9,471 nucleotides of DNA from JBBQDK01 sp038319625. GTDB lineage: Bacteria; Pseudomonadota; Gammaproteobacteria; JBBQDK01. Below the pieces are notes generated by a model. The model did no database searches and had not been told where the DNA came from. It was given only the letters and a program-made list of their open reading frames with translations. Every line of letters starts with the position of its first letter. Within the stretch, counting starts at the first letter, position 1. The translations under genes and the position numbers were made by a program. Shown in pieces: positions 1 through 6,784 of this stretch. Location of the stretch: NCBI GenBank assembly GCA_038319625.1, contig JBBQDK010000120.1, positions 1 through 9,471 of the forward strand, written 5' to 3'.

Positions 1-129
1 CTCCGCATCCGTTTTGACAAGCTTTGCGATTCCCGCTGCTTTGCCGGCGACCTCGCCGACGACCCTGTTGGCGAACAGCGGTAAGGTCGCAAGTCCCAGG
101 CAGGTGGCAATGAAGCGACGTCTGTGCAT
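1..129 (-). CDS. N-terminal fragment of a Tat-exported protein, possibly peptide-methionine (R)-S-oxide reductase (MsrB)
   Basis: Only the first 43 codons are in the window; the frame runs open off the left edge. The protein begins MHRRRFIATC and continues with a hydrophobic stretch to about residue 20 (LGLATLPLFA). An arginine cluster followed by a short hydrophobic core is typical of a twin-arginine signal, so export as a folded protein to the periplasm is likely. The last visible residues, KLVKTDAE at 36-43, resemble the start of the MsrB domain, which in many family members reads like 'TDAEW..LL.PEQY'. MsrB reduces methionine-R-sulfoxide and repairs oxidised proteins. The start is supported by a GGAG about 8 nt upstream of the ATG. 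The Tat signal is fairly secure; the MsrB assignment rests on a few residues and is tentative, and another Tat-dependent protein is possible. Confidence 0.5.
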   Translation of the reverse strand, partial: MHRRRFIATCLGLATLPLFANRVVGEVAGKAAGIAKLVKTDAE

Positions 130-182
130 GATACGATCTCCGCTTGAGTTGGCTCTACCGATACATAGAGCGTTGAATCTAT

Positions 183-204
183 TTAGGGAGCCTCTGATAA
201 ATTC
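183..204. repeat. 22-bp dispersed motif, copy 1
   Basis: The stretch TTAGGGAGCCTCTGAT and the six bases after it match 17 of 22 positions of the stretch at 6755-6776, in the same orientation. Each copy lies 40-55 bp upstream of a minus-strand gene start (the Tat protein here, yheS there), and each borders further repeats. It could be the end of a small mobile element or a shared upstream element. The two copies are seen directly; their function is unknown. Confidence 0.45.
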
Positions 205-210
205 CTTTGC

Positions 211-262
211 TCCCCTCTCCCGCTTGCGGGGAGAGCGTAGCGAGGGGGGCGTAGCCGGACTT
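211..262. repeat. GC-rich hairpin repeat of the CCTCTCCC family
   Basis: A CTCTCCCGC arm (215-223) faces GCGGGGAGAG (226-235) across a two-base loop with one bulged G. It is followed by a GCGTAGCGAGGGGGGCGTAG tail. Related hairpins occur at 2429-2462, 2551-2575, 6924-6944 and, in degraded form, 7049-7085. Short CCCCTCTCCC/GGGAGAGGGG palindromes of this sort are commonly dispersed in proteobacterial intergenic DNA. There is no T-run, so it is not a typical intrinsic terminator. Confidence 0.55.
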
Positions 263-701
263 TCCACTATGCTTCGGTGAACAAATAAGAACTTCCTTAG
301 CACCTCATCTTCGAGTAGCTGTCACGTATTTATAACATCCTCCACCCGACAGCTTGCATACCGGCTACGCAGACCGGCCGGACCGCGCGCCCTGCCACGG
401 GTAAAATCCACCGGTTCCGAAGACATTTGTGATCAGGCCTGTCCCGACGTTAATTGCTGTGAGGCGTAAAAGTCAATGAAGGACGTAGACAAAGGTCAAT
501 TTTCAATATGTTAGCGATTTCAATCGCAGACAGTGTCAATGCGGCCCCGGAGACAGGTTCTATCTTGGTGAACACAAAGGAGTGGCGTGCAGATGACTGG
601 TCAGCCGGATCGGGCAGAAAGACTCAATTGAAAACAGCGCAAGACTTGCTATCGGGCTCCAGCAAGCGATCGCGTACCCTGTTGGCGGTATAGTCAGTCG
701 T
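263..701. other. Intergenic stretch without a recognisable gene
   Basis: This gap lies between the start of the Tat-signal protein and the stop of prfC. A 61-codon plus-strand reading frame begins at 508 but shows no recognisable domain and no clear ribosome binding site. I found no tRNA-like fold, no T-rich terminator after prfC and no tandem repeat here. It may contain degraded coding sequence that can no longer be recognised. Confidence 0.4.
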
Positions 702-2282
702 TCAATGCTCGCGCGTGGCGCGGAACTCGATATCAGGCCAGCGTTCTTCGGTAAGGGAAAGATTGACACGGGTCGGTGCGATGTACACCAGGTCGTCGGC
801 ACCGTCCTTGGCCAGATTGTCGATGGCTTTGGCGCGGAACTCCTCCAGGCGCTTGGCATCGTCGCATTGCACCCAGCGTGCGGTCGCCACGTTGACGGCC
901 TCGAAGGCGCAGTCGACGCCGTATTCGTGCTTGAGACGGTAGGCGACCACATCGAATTGCAGGATACCCACGGCGCCGAGGATCAGATCGTTGCTGACCA
1001 GCGGCCTGAACAACTGCGTCGCACCCTCTTCGCAGAGTTGCGCCAAGCCTTTTTGCAAAGCCTTCATGCGCAGCGGGTCCTTGAGGCGCGCGCGGCGGAA
1101 CAGCTCCGGCGCAAAATGCGGGATGCCGGTGAATTTCAGATCCTCGCCCTGCGTAAAGGTATCGCCGATCTGGATGGTGCCATGATTGTGCAGGCCGATG
1201 ATGTCGCCCGACCAGGCCTCTTCGACATGCTCGCGTTCAGAGGCCATGAAGGTCACGGCGGTAGCAATAGTCACATCGCGACCGATGCGCACGTGGCGCA
1301 CTTTCATACCCTTGGTATAGACGCCGGAACAGACACGCAGAAAGGCGATACGGTCGCGGTGAGCCGGGTCCATGTTCGCCTGGATCTTGAAGACGAAGCC
1401 ACTGAACTTCTCTTCCATGGAATCGACCGTACGCGTGGTGGTGGCGCGTGGCAGCGGACCGGGGGCGTATTCGACAAAGGCGTCGAGCAGCTCCTGGATG
1501 CCGAAATTGTTGATGGCCGACCCGAAAAATACCGGTGTCAGCGTGCCGGCCAGATAATCTTCAAGATTGAACGGATGACTCGCGCCCTTGACCAGTTCGA
1601 TCTCATCGCGCAACTCGGTGGCCGCTTCGTGCAGCAGTTCGTCGAGCAGCGGATTGTCCAAACCGTGGATCACTGTGCCGGTCTGGATCTTGCCGCCGTG
1701 CTGGGCACTGAACAGATGCACACAGTCGTTGGTAATGTGGTACACGCCCTTGAAGCGCTTACCGCTGCCGATCGGCCAGGTGACCGGCGCGCAGCGGATT
1801 TTCAATACCGTTTCGATCTCGTCGAGCAGATCGATGGGCGAGCGGCTTTCACGGTCGAGCTTGTTGATGAAGGTGAAGATCGGCGTGTCACGCAGCCGGC
1901 AGACATCGAGCAGCTTGATGGTGCGCTCTTCCACGCCCTTGGCACTGTCGATCACCATCAGCGCCGAATCCACCGCCGTCAGCGTGCGATAGGTATCCTC
2001 GGAGAAATCCTCGTGGCCGGGCGTGTCGAGCAGATTGACGATGTGGTCTTTATACGGAAACTGCATCACCGACGAGGTCACGGATATGCCGCGCTGCTTT
2101 TCCAGCTCCATCCAGTCCGAGGTCGCATGGCGCGCCGCCTTGCGCCCCTTCACCGTTCCGGCAAGCTGGATGGCGCCGCCGAACAGTAGCAGCTTCTCGG
2201 TCAAGGTGGTCTTGCCGGCATCGGGATGCGAGATGATGGCGAAAGTGCGGCGGCGGCCCGCCGCGGCGGTGAGACTGGACAT
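702..2282 (-). CDS. prfC: Peptide chain release factor 3 (RF3)
   Basis: RF3 is a cytoplasmic translational GTPase that speeds removal of release factors RF1 and RF2 from the ribosome after peptide release. The 526-residue product is nearly the usual length (about 529 in E. coli) and matches along its whole length. Visible motifs are the P-loop SHPDAGKTT (18-26), the switch I region RGISVTSS (64-71), DTPGHEDF (86-93) and NKLD (140-143). The TFMASEREHVEEA..GDIIGLHNHGTIQIGDTF segment of domain II and the C-terminal domain with FRPL.SNDLI.GAVG.LQFDV are characteristic, and the protein ends in TREH like the E. coli enzyme. The ATG start puts the N-terminus at the family position, but no strong Shine-Dalgarno sequence precedes it. 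A TATAAT box lies 39 bp upstream. It appears to be a single-gene unit, separated from wbuC by 358 bp of repeat-rich DNA. Identification is very secure. Confidence 0.97.
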   Translation of the reverse strand: MSSLTAAAGRRRTFAIISHPDAGKTTLTEKLLLFGGAIQLAGTVKGRKAARHATSDWMELEKQRGISVTSSVMQFPYKDHIVNLLDTPGHEDFSEDTYRTLTAVDSALMVIDSAKGVEERTIKLLDVCRLRDTPIFTFINKLDRESRSPIDLLDEIETVLKIRCAPVTWPIGSGKRFKGVYHITNDCVHLFSAQHGGKIQTGTVIHGLDNPLLDELLHEAATELRDEIELVKGASHPFNLEDYLAGTLTPVFFGSAINNFGIQELLDAFVEYAPGPLPRATTTRTVDSMEEKFSGFVFKIQANMDPAHRDRIAFLRVCSGVYTKGMKVRHVRIGRDVTIATAVTFMASEREHVEEAWSGDIIGLHNHGTIQIGDTFTQGEDLKFTGIPHFAPELFRRARLKDPLRMKALQKGLAQLCEEGATQLFRPLVSNDLILGAVGILQFDVVAYRLKHEYGVDCAFEAVNVATARWVQCDDAKRLEEFRAKAIDNLAKDGADDLVYIAPTRVNLSLTEERWPDIEFRATREH

Positions 2283-2320
2283 ACGGTGGATGGACTCGGG
2301 TCAGCGGTTAGCGGGGGCTG

Positions 2321-2326
2321 ATTATA
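2321..2326 (-). promoter_or_regulatory. Candidate -10 box for prfC
   Basis: Read on the minus strand, these bases are a perfect TATAAT directly preceded by TG. The hexamer ends 38 nt before the prfC ATG, leaving room for a leader of roughly 30 nt. No good TTGACA-like -35 element is found at 16-18 bp, so the call depends on the -10 alone. Confidence 0.4.
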
Positions 2327-2353
2327 CATGAACCGGTGACAGCGTTTTTGAAC

Positions 2354-2380
2354 TGCCAAGGATGCCAAGGATGCCAAGGA
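2354..2380. repeat. Perfect 9-bp tandem repeat, three copies
   Basis: TGCCAAGGA is repeated three times without change. The same CCAAGRA-type 9-nt unit occurs in the opposite orientation at 7202-7228. The array lies upstream of prfC and downstream of wbuC, in non-coding DNA. Because the unit is a multiple of three it would keep a frame open, but no reading frame here looks genuine. Confidence 0.8.
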
Positions 2381-2428
2381 GTATTGCTCCTTATTCTTAT
2401 TACTGTTGGAGATAACAGCCGTTTCACA

Positions 2429-2575
2429 CCCCTCTCCCTGGCCCTCTCCCTGGGGGAGAGGGAATTCACATTTTGAGTGACGTTCCAAATCTGCTTTTGT
2501 GGGTTGACGAGCAGTCCGGCAAATAGTGCCCTACGGAAATTATCGTCAAGTCCCCTCTCCCCCAGGGAGAGGGGA
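2429..2575. repeat. Pair of inverted hairpins, possible miniature element
   Basis: Two hairpins of the CCTCTCCC family bound this interval. The first has arms CCCTCTCCC (2442-2450) and GGGAGAGGG (2454-2462) with loop TGG. The second has arms CCCCTCTCCC (2552-2561) and GGGAGAGGGG (2565-2574) with loop CCA. The 21 bases 2442-2462 are the exact reverse complement of 2553-2573, so the hairpins are inverted copies about 90 bp apart. The interior carries no recognisable gene. Either hairpin could slow transcription leaving wbuC, though neither has a U-run. Mobility is inference only. Confidence 0.6.
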
Positions 2576-2640
2576 GATAAATGCAGTGCCATATCAGCAT
2601 TCCTCGGCGTTCTTGACGATTCAATCGGCGGTTCAAAATA

Positions 2641-3126
2641 CTAACGCGGCGGCAAATCCCCCGGCACGGCCTCTCGATACCAACGCTCGAATTCGCCGGC
2701 TTTGGCATCACCTTCCGGCGGCGCCCAGGCGGCGACATCCTGCGGCGGGTTGGGCAGGTAGGGGCCGCGCTTGACCTCGAACAATACCGTCTGCGACGCC
2801 AGCGCCACCAGGGTATGCCAGGCGGCTTCCGGAATGTCGGCGCTGCGCGCATCGCCGGCGGCATCCAGATCGACGCGGTCCAGCACCCGGCCGTCGTCAG
2901 CAAAGGTCAGTACCGCGGCATGGCCGGTGAGGACTACGAACAACTCCCACTTCGGTGGCGTCGCATGGCGATGCGGACGCAGATAGGTGCCCGGCTCGAA
3001 CGCGTTCAACAAGCGCTGCACCGGATCATCGAGTTCGGTGTGCAGGTTGAGATTCTTGCGCAGGCGCGGCGTGGCGGCGGCTTCCCCGCACAGCGTCATA
3101 AGGGCAACGGTATCGACTTGTTTCAT
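2641..3126 (-). CDS. WbuC-family cupin-fold metalloprotein
   Basis: This is a small soluble protein of about 161 residues with a single cupin beta-barrel, matching the WbuC family, whose biochemical role is not established. The cupin motif PGTYLRPHRH carries two His about 12 residues after a DPVQRLLNA helix. It is followed by KWELF, whose Glu is a likely third ligand, and AWHTLVAL, whose His completes a metal site. The ATG at 3126 is preferred: GGGAA lies 9 nt upstream and MKQVDTVAL resembles usual WbuC N-termini. A longer form from 3147 would add seven residues but has no properly spaced ribosome binding site. Named members are often in O-antigen gene clusters, but no polysaccharide genes are seen here. 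The gene is divergent from the methyltransferase-like gene at 3308. Confidence 0.82.
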   Translation of the reverse strand: MKQVDTVALMTLCGEAAATPRLRKNLNLHTELDDPVQRLLNAFEPGTYLRPHRHATPPKWELFVVLTGHAAVLTFADDGRVLDRVDLDAAGDARSADIPEAAWHTLVALASQTVLFEVKRGPYLPNPPQDVAAWAPPEGDAKAGEFERWYREAVPGDLPPR

Positions 3127-3161
3127 ATTGCGCAATTCCCGAGGCATCTCTCAGACTGAGA
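3127..3161. promoter_or_regulatory. Two palindromes in the wbuC leader
   Basis: ATTGCGCAAT (3127-3136) is a perfect 10-bp palindrome between the putative Shine-Dalgarno sequence and the start codon. TCTCAG-A-CTGAGA (3149-3161) is a perfect 6-bp inverted repeat around a central base just upstream. Either could be a protein-binding site or an RNA hairpin controlling wbuC. Both are real in the sequence, but chance cannot be excluded at this length. Confidence 0.25.
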
Positions 3162-3200
3162 AGGGAGACAGTATCCGACAAGATCGATTAAGATTGTAGT

Positions 3201-3251
3201 CCGGGTTGAACGAGGTGAAACTCGGGTTACAACTTTTCTCTGTTCACCTCG
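3201..3251. repeat. Overlapping inverted repeats between divergent genes
   Basis: CCGGGTT (3201-3207) can pair with AACTCGG (3219-3225) with one mismatch, around an 11-base loop. Part of that loop and arm, CGAGGTGAA (3211-3219), is the exact complement of TTCACCTCG (3243-3251). The two pairings share bases, so they exclude each other. The CCGGGTT...CGGGTTAC pattern resembles dispersed palindromic repeats of proteobacteria. It lies in the leader or promoter region between wbuC and the methyltransferase-like gene. Confidence 0.4.
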
Positions 3252-3307
3252 GATCGGCATATCAGCCTTCAAACCACTCTCTCTCCTGAATCCGGAACCG
3301 GATACAC

Positions 3308-3772
3308 ATGACATTCCATCACAACACCACCGGCTGGCAGTTATTGGGATGGGCACTGGTGTTGTGCCAGTTTGCATTGTTCATTCTGCTGGCATGGCCC
3401 TGGGAACCGCCCGGCATGTCCGTTGCCGGTGTCGTGCTTGCGGCATCCGGCCTGCTGGTCGGCCTATGGACGCTGCGGCATAACCAGCCCGGCAACTTCA
3501 ACGTTCATCCCGCTCCGAAATCAGATGGGCAGCTTGTCACCAGCGGTCCATACCAATACATTCGACACCCCATGTACAGCGCCGTACTGCTGGTCGCGGC
3601 CGCACCGGTGTTTTTCTACCACGCAGAAGTGAGCAAGATCGCCAGTTGGCTGAGTCTGTTGCTGGTGCTGTGGCTGAAGACCTTGCTGGAGGAACAGGCG
3701 CTGCGACACACCTACCCCGACTATCAGGACTGCACCAAACGCACCGGCCGGTTTATTCCCAGGCTGTTTTAA
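3308..3772 (+). CDS. Isoprenylcysteine carboxyl methyltransferase (ICMT)-like integral membrane protein
   Basis: A 154-residue inner-membrane protein of the bacterial ICMT/phospholipid methyltransferase-like family, which use S-adenosylmethionine. Substrates of most bacterial members are unknown. Hydrophobic segments at about 11-30, 37-55, 90-104 and 110-126 predict four membrane spans. The conserved core is LVTSGPYQYIRHPMYSAV (77-93), whose RHPMY is the family hallmark. It is followed by the C-terminal EEQALRHTYPDYQDCTKRT (128-146), where the double Glu and the Y..Y pattern are also conserved. Length is normal for the short bacterial type. The ATG is the first in frame and gives a plausible N-terminus, but its ribosome binding site is weak (CCGGA about 9 nt upstream). 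It is the only convincing plus-strand gene here, and its end overlaps the convergent DUF3025 gene by 20 bp. Confidence 0.85.
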   Translation: MTFHHNTTGWQLLGWALVLCQFALFILLAWPWEPPGMSVAGVVLAASGLLVGLWTLRHNQPGNFNVHPAPKSDGQLVTSGPYQYIRHPMYSAVLLVAAAPVFFYHAEVSKIASWLSLLLVLWLKTLLEEQALRHTYPDYQDCTKRTGRFIPRLF

Positions 3773-4631
3773 TCAGGCAATCCCGATCTTCCCGGGCACG
3801 GCCAGGACGAAAATAGCGCACGTTGTCATAGTACGACGCGCAGGCGTTGGCAGGGTCCCAGCCGGGCATGCCAAGTATCGGCAAGGGTTGCAGGTGCTTC
3901 GGCTGCGTGTAGGCGATGCCCGCCGTGAACAGCGTGGCCAGACGCTGGTCCAGGACAGGAAGCAGCGCGGGCATCGGCAGATCGAGCAGCGCCTGATCGA
4001 CGTCGAGCAGAATCGCATTGGCGGTCATGCCGATATACGGATGCAGCGCCTTTTCATACACCGCGTGGCCAAAGGTGACGCAACGCAACTGCTGCGCAAG
4101 CGCTTCACGACGCGCCCAGAACAAATCCTTCCAGCGGAATTCACGGATCAGTTGCAGCAGTGACGGATCGCTGGCGATGACCACTGCTCCGCCCTCATCG
4201 AACAGCGATAGCATGTTTTCCAATGGCGAACGCCGCCCTGCAGAACCCGCCACCGCGCTGCGTGCCTCCGCTTGCGGCACATGCAATGCGTTGATGACAG
4301 CCTTGGTCCTGGGGAATATCAGCCAGCTCAGAAACTGAAAGAAGTCATGCCAGCTCCTGGCGCGCGTCTGCAATGCGCCAGTCAGGTATGCGCGTGGCGC
4401 GTAATGCTCTGCGAAGCGTTGCGACCGAGCCTCTTGCGGCACGATCTTCAAGGCACGGCCGCTGTGGGTAAGGATCGGCACCGGCTGCGCGTCCAGCAGC
4501 CGCTGATAGTCCTCCAGTCCGGGCCAATCCCGCGTGTGGTGAACGAACGCCGGCGCGAAGGCACGCAGAGGTTCGAACAGCGGTGAGCGCTGCGCGAAGC
4601 CGGGAAGCCAGTCGGGATCTTCAGCGTTCAA
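3753..4631 (-). CDS. DUF3025 domain-containing protein
   Basis: A 292-residue soluble protein without signal peptide or membrane segment, matching the uncharacterised DUF3025 family. Conserved blocks are WHDFFQFLSWLIFPRTK (94-110) with INALH (113-117), RSPLENMLSLFDEGGAVV (134-151), FGHAVYEKALHPYIGMTA (187-204) and LPILGMPGWDPAN (250-262) followed by YYDNVRYFRP (267-276). The function is unknown, and I infer none. The start is an unusual TTG at 4631: an in-frame TGA lies five codons further upstream, so the only alternative is the adjacent CTG, and no Shine-Dalgarno sequence is evident. The next in-frame ATG would remove about half the domain. The stop lies inside the end of the convergent methyltransferase-like gene. 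Upstream is a repeat-bearing spacer of 227 bp, so it is probably transcribed separately from yheS. Confidence 0.85.
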   Translation of the reverse strand: MNAEDPDWLPGFAQRSPLFEPLRAFAPAFVHHTRDWPGLEDYQRLLDAQPVPILTHSGRALKIVPQEARSQRFAEHYAPRAYLTGALQTRARSWHDFFQFLSWLIFPRTKAVINALHVPQAEARSAVAGSAGRRSPLENMLSLFDEGGAVVIASDPSLLQLIREFRWKDLFWARREALAQQLRCVTFGHAVYEKALHPYIGMTANAILLDVDQALLDLPMPALLPVLDQRLATLFTAGIAYTQPKHLQPLPILGMPGWDPANACASYYDNVRYFRPGRAREDRDCLIKTAWE

Positions 4632-4716
4632 CAGGGGCCCATTTCAAAGCAAGGGAAATATAGATCATTGTAGAGTACTTGATTCGCTCCTGAAGCTGAG
4701 AGTCGGTTTAACATAC

Positions 4717-4841
4717 AAGGGTGGGTTAGGCGCGTCGTTTGCGCCGTAACCCGCCGAGCGTGCCGCCAGGCACACCTTGAACAAATGGCTTGTGTTGCTT
4801 CGCAACGCCTAGTGGGTTACGCAAATGCGCTAACCCACCTT
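4717..4841. repeat. Multi-hairpin dispersed repeat with AAGG/CCTT ends
   Basis: The element starts AAGGGTGGGTTAG and ends CTAACCCACCTT, so the outer ends are inverted. Inside are at least four hairpins: GGTGGGTTAGGCGC (4720-4733) with GCGCCGTAACCCGCC (4741-4755); GTGCC (4760-4764) with GGCAC (4769-4773); GTTGC (4794-4798) with GCAAC (4802-4806); and GTGGGTTACGC (4812-4822) with GCGCTAACCCAC (4827-4838). The GGGTTA...TAACCC pattern is a common dispersed repeat in proteobacteria and cyanobacteria. It sits between the yheS stop and the DUF3025 start and could act in transcript ending or stability. It encodes no obvious protein. Confidence 0.65.
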
Positions 4842-4858
4842 ACATTCACAGCGGCGAC

Positions 4859-6715
4859 TCAGATCGCTTCTTCCATCGCCTCTTCCAACGCCAGCCACGC
4901 TTCTTCCAACCGAGCGATCATCGCTGCCACTGTCCCATGTTCCGCGTTGCACTGCGCGATGCGCGGGTCGAGTGGATTCGCGTAGAAATCAGGGTCGGCC
5001 AATTGGCGGTGCAGATCGGCAAGGCGTGTCTGTGCCTGCGCCAATTCCTTTTCCAGTTTTTCCTGTTTGCTGCGCAGCGCTTTCTTCTTCGGTCGCGCCG
5101 GCTTGTCGGCAATGGCTTTCGTCGCCGCTTCCTTGGTCGGCGCGGCAGTCTGATGACGCGATTCCAGCCAGGTTTTATAGTCTTCCAGATCGCCATCGAA
5201 GACAGCGACTTTGTCGTCTGCCACCAGCCAGAGTTCGTCCGAGGTTGCACGGATCAGTGCGCGGTCGTGCGAGACCAGCACGATGGCGCCGGTGTATTCT
5301 TCCAACGCCAGCGTCAGCGCGTCGCGCATGTCCAGGTCGAGGTGGTTGGTGGGTTCATCGAGCAGCAGCAGGTGCGGCTTTTGCCAGGCGATGAGCGCCA
5401 GTGCCAACCGGCTTTTCTCGCCGCCGGAAAATGTTTCCACCGGGCGCACTTCCTCTTCACTGGCGAGACCGAAGCGGCCGAGGAATGTGCGCAGTTCCAG
5501 CGTGGCGGCTTTCGGCGCAAGCCGTTGAATGTGTTCCAGTGGCGTGTCCGTGGCCACCAGACTTTCCAGTTGATGCTGGGCGAAGTAGCCGATGCGGATG
5601 TCGGGCGCCGCTTCCAGCGTGCCGCTGGTAGGTGATATTTCTCCGGCCAGCAATTTCACAAAGGTCGACTTGCCCGCACCGTTCGGTCCCAGCAGACCGA
5701 TCCGCGCGCCCTGGCGCAGACTGAAATTCACATTGGCGAAAATGGGCTTGCCGGCGTAGCCGAACCCAAGTTTGTCGGCGCGCAGCAGTAAGTCCGGGCT
5801 GCGCTCCGGCGCTTCGATGCAGAGGCCAAAATGTCCCGCCTCGACGTGGGCCGGGGCGATGCGTTCGAGTCGCTCCAGCGCCTTGAGACGGCTTTGCGCC
5901 TGCCTGGCCTTGGTGGCCTTGGCACGAAAGCGGCGCACGTAGTCTTCCAGATGGGCGATGTGCGCCTGCTGATTGCGAAAGGCGTCGTTCTGCTGTGCGG
6001 CGCGTTCGGCGCGGACTCGCTCGAAGGCGTCGTAGTCGCCGCTGTAGCTGTCGATCACACCTTCGTGCAGATGTGCGACGCGGTTCACCACGGCATTGAG
6101 AAATTCACGGTCATGTGACACCAGCAGAATACTGCCGGGATAACGGGCCAAGTATTGCTCCAGCCAGATGATGGCTTCGAGGTCGAGGTGGTTGGTCGGC
6201 TCGTCCAGTAATAATAGATCGGCGCGGCGCATCAGGGCACGGGCCAGATTCAGACGCATGCGCCAGCCACCGGAAAAACTGGCAACGCTGCGCTCCAGCT
6301 CGCCGGCGCCAAACCCCAAACCGTCGAGCAACTGCGCGGCGCGGGCCTTGGCGCCATAGCCATCGATGGCCTCATAGCGATGCTGCGCCTCGAACCAGAT
6401 GGCGTCGTGAGATTCCTGCGCGAGCAGGGCTTCCACTTCGCGCAGTTCGGTGTCGCCATCCAGCACAAACTCCACGGCCGGACGCTCGGCGGTATCGATT
6501 TCCTGCGCGACAAAACCGATGGTCTTGCCGGATTGCAGCGCTACTTCCCCGCCGTCCGGTTTGATCTCGACTCGAATCAGCTGAAACAGCGTGGATTTCC
6601 CGCAGCCGTTTTTACCAACCAGGCCGACGCGCTGATTGGTGAAGATCTGCAGGTTGGCATCGTTGAACAACGGCTTGCCGGCGACGTGGTAGACCAGATT
6701 GGTAATGTTGAGCAT
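4859..6715 (-). CDS. yheS: ABC-F family ATP-binding protein, YheS type
   Basis: ABC-F proteins carry two ATPase domains and no membrane part; characterised members bind the ribosomal E site and help translation or, in some groups, protect against antibiotics. The 618 residues match E. coli YheS in order and length. The first domain has Walker A GKNGCGKST (34-42), signature FSGGW (147-151) and Walker B LLLLDEPTNHLD (167-178). The interdomain linker, about 225-300, includes the Arg/Lys-rich RRFRAKATKARQAQSR. The second domain has GPNGAGKST (343-351), FSGGEKSR (429-436) and LLLLDEPTNHLD (449-460). A Lys-rich spacer and a coiled-coil tail (about 545-618) complete it. Both catalytic Glu residues follow the Walker B Asp. 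The ATG aligns with YheS, though the ribosome binding site is weak. No resistance role is suggested by context. A TATACT box lies upstream. Confidence 0.95.
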   Translation of the reverse strand: MLNITNLVYHVAGKPLFNDANLQIFTNQRVGLVGKNGCGKSTLFQLIRVEIKPDGGEVALQSGKTIGFVAQEIDTAERPAVEFVLDGDTELREVEALLAQESHDAIWFEAQHRYEAIDGYGAKARAAQLLDGLGFGAGELERSVASFSGGWRMRLNLARALMRRADLLLLDEPTNHLDLEAIIWLEQYLARYPGSILLVSHDREFLNAVVNRVAHLHEGVIDSYSGDYDAFERVRAERAAQQNDAFRNQQAHIAHLEDYVRRFRAKATKARQAQSRLKALERLERIAPAHVEAGHFGLCIEAPERSPDLLLRADKLGFGYAGKPIFANVNFSLRQGARIGLLGPNGAGKSTFVKLLAGEISPTSGTLEAAPDIRIGYFAQHQLESLVATDTPLEHIQRLAPKAATLELRTFLGRFGLASEEEVRPVETFSGGEKSRLALALIAWQKPHLLLLDEPTNHLDLDMRDALTLALEEYTGAIVLVSHDRALIRATSDELWLVADDKVAVFDGDLEDYKTWLESRHQTAAPTKEAATKAIADKPARPKKKALRSKQEKLEKELAQAQTRLADLHRQLADPDFYANPLDPRIAQCNAEHGTVAAMIARLEEAWLALEEAMEEAI

Positions 6716-6747
6716 GGACTGGGGTTGCTGTGAAGAATTCCGGGGAC

Positions 6748-6753
6748 AGTATA
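6748..6753 (-). promoter_or_regulatory. Candidate -10 box for yheS
   Basis: On the minus strand these bases read TATACT, five of six matches to the -10 consensus, 32 nt before the yheS ATG. The bases 16-18 bp further upstream (6770-6777) do not resemble TTGACA. They fall in the 22-bp dispersed motif, so that repeat may supply or disturb the -35 region. Confidence 0.3.
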
Positions 6754-6754
6754 C

Positions 6755-6776
6755 TTAAGGAACATCTGATTTATTC
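6755..6776. repeat. 22-bp dispersed motif, copy 2
   Basis: TTAAGGAACATCTGAT and the next six bases match 17 of 22 positions of 183-204. It directly abuts the candidate yheS promoter on one side and the repeat island on the other. Confidence 0.45.
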
Positions 6777-6784
6777 ATTTTAAG

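Noticed and set aside
508..693. 61-codon plus-strand frame before prfC
   Set aside because: It has no domain I recognise and no good ribosome binding site, and it lies in a spacer. It is short enough to occur by chance.
705..2189. 494-codon plus-strand open frame antisense to prfC
   Set aside because: It is a shadow of the very well-conserved RF3 gene on the other strand. Long antisense frames are common in G+C-rich genes, and the product resembles no family.
2354..2380. CRISPR-like array
   Set aside because: The units are 9 bp and directly adjacent, with no spacers, so this is a simple tandem repeat.
4790..5635. 281-codon plus-strand open frame over the end of yheS
   Set aside because: It lies almost entirely antisense to the ABC-F coding sequence, has a composition typical of a shadow frame, and shows no domain.
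4859..6715. Antibiotic-resistance ABC-F protein
   Set aside because: The sequence follows the housekeeping YheS group along its whole length, and nothing in the neighbourhood suggests a resistance locus.
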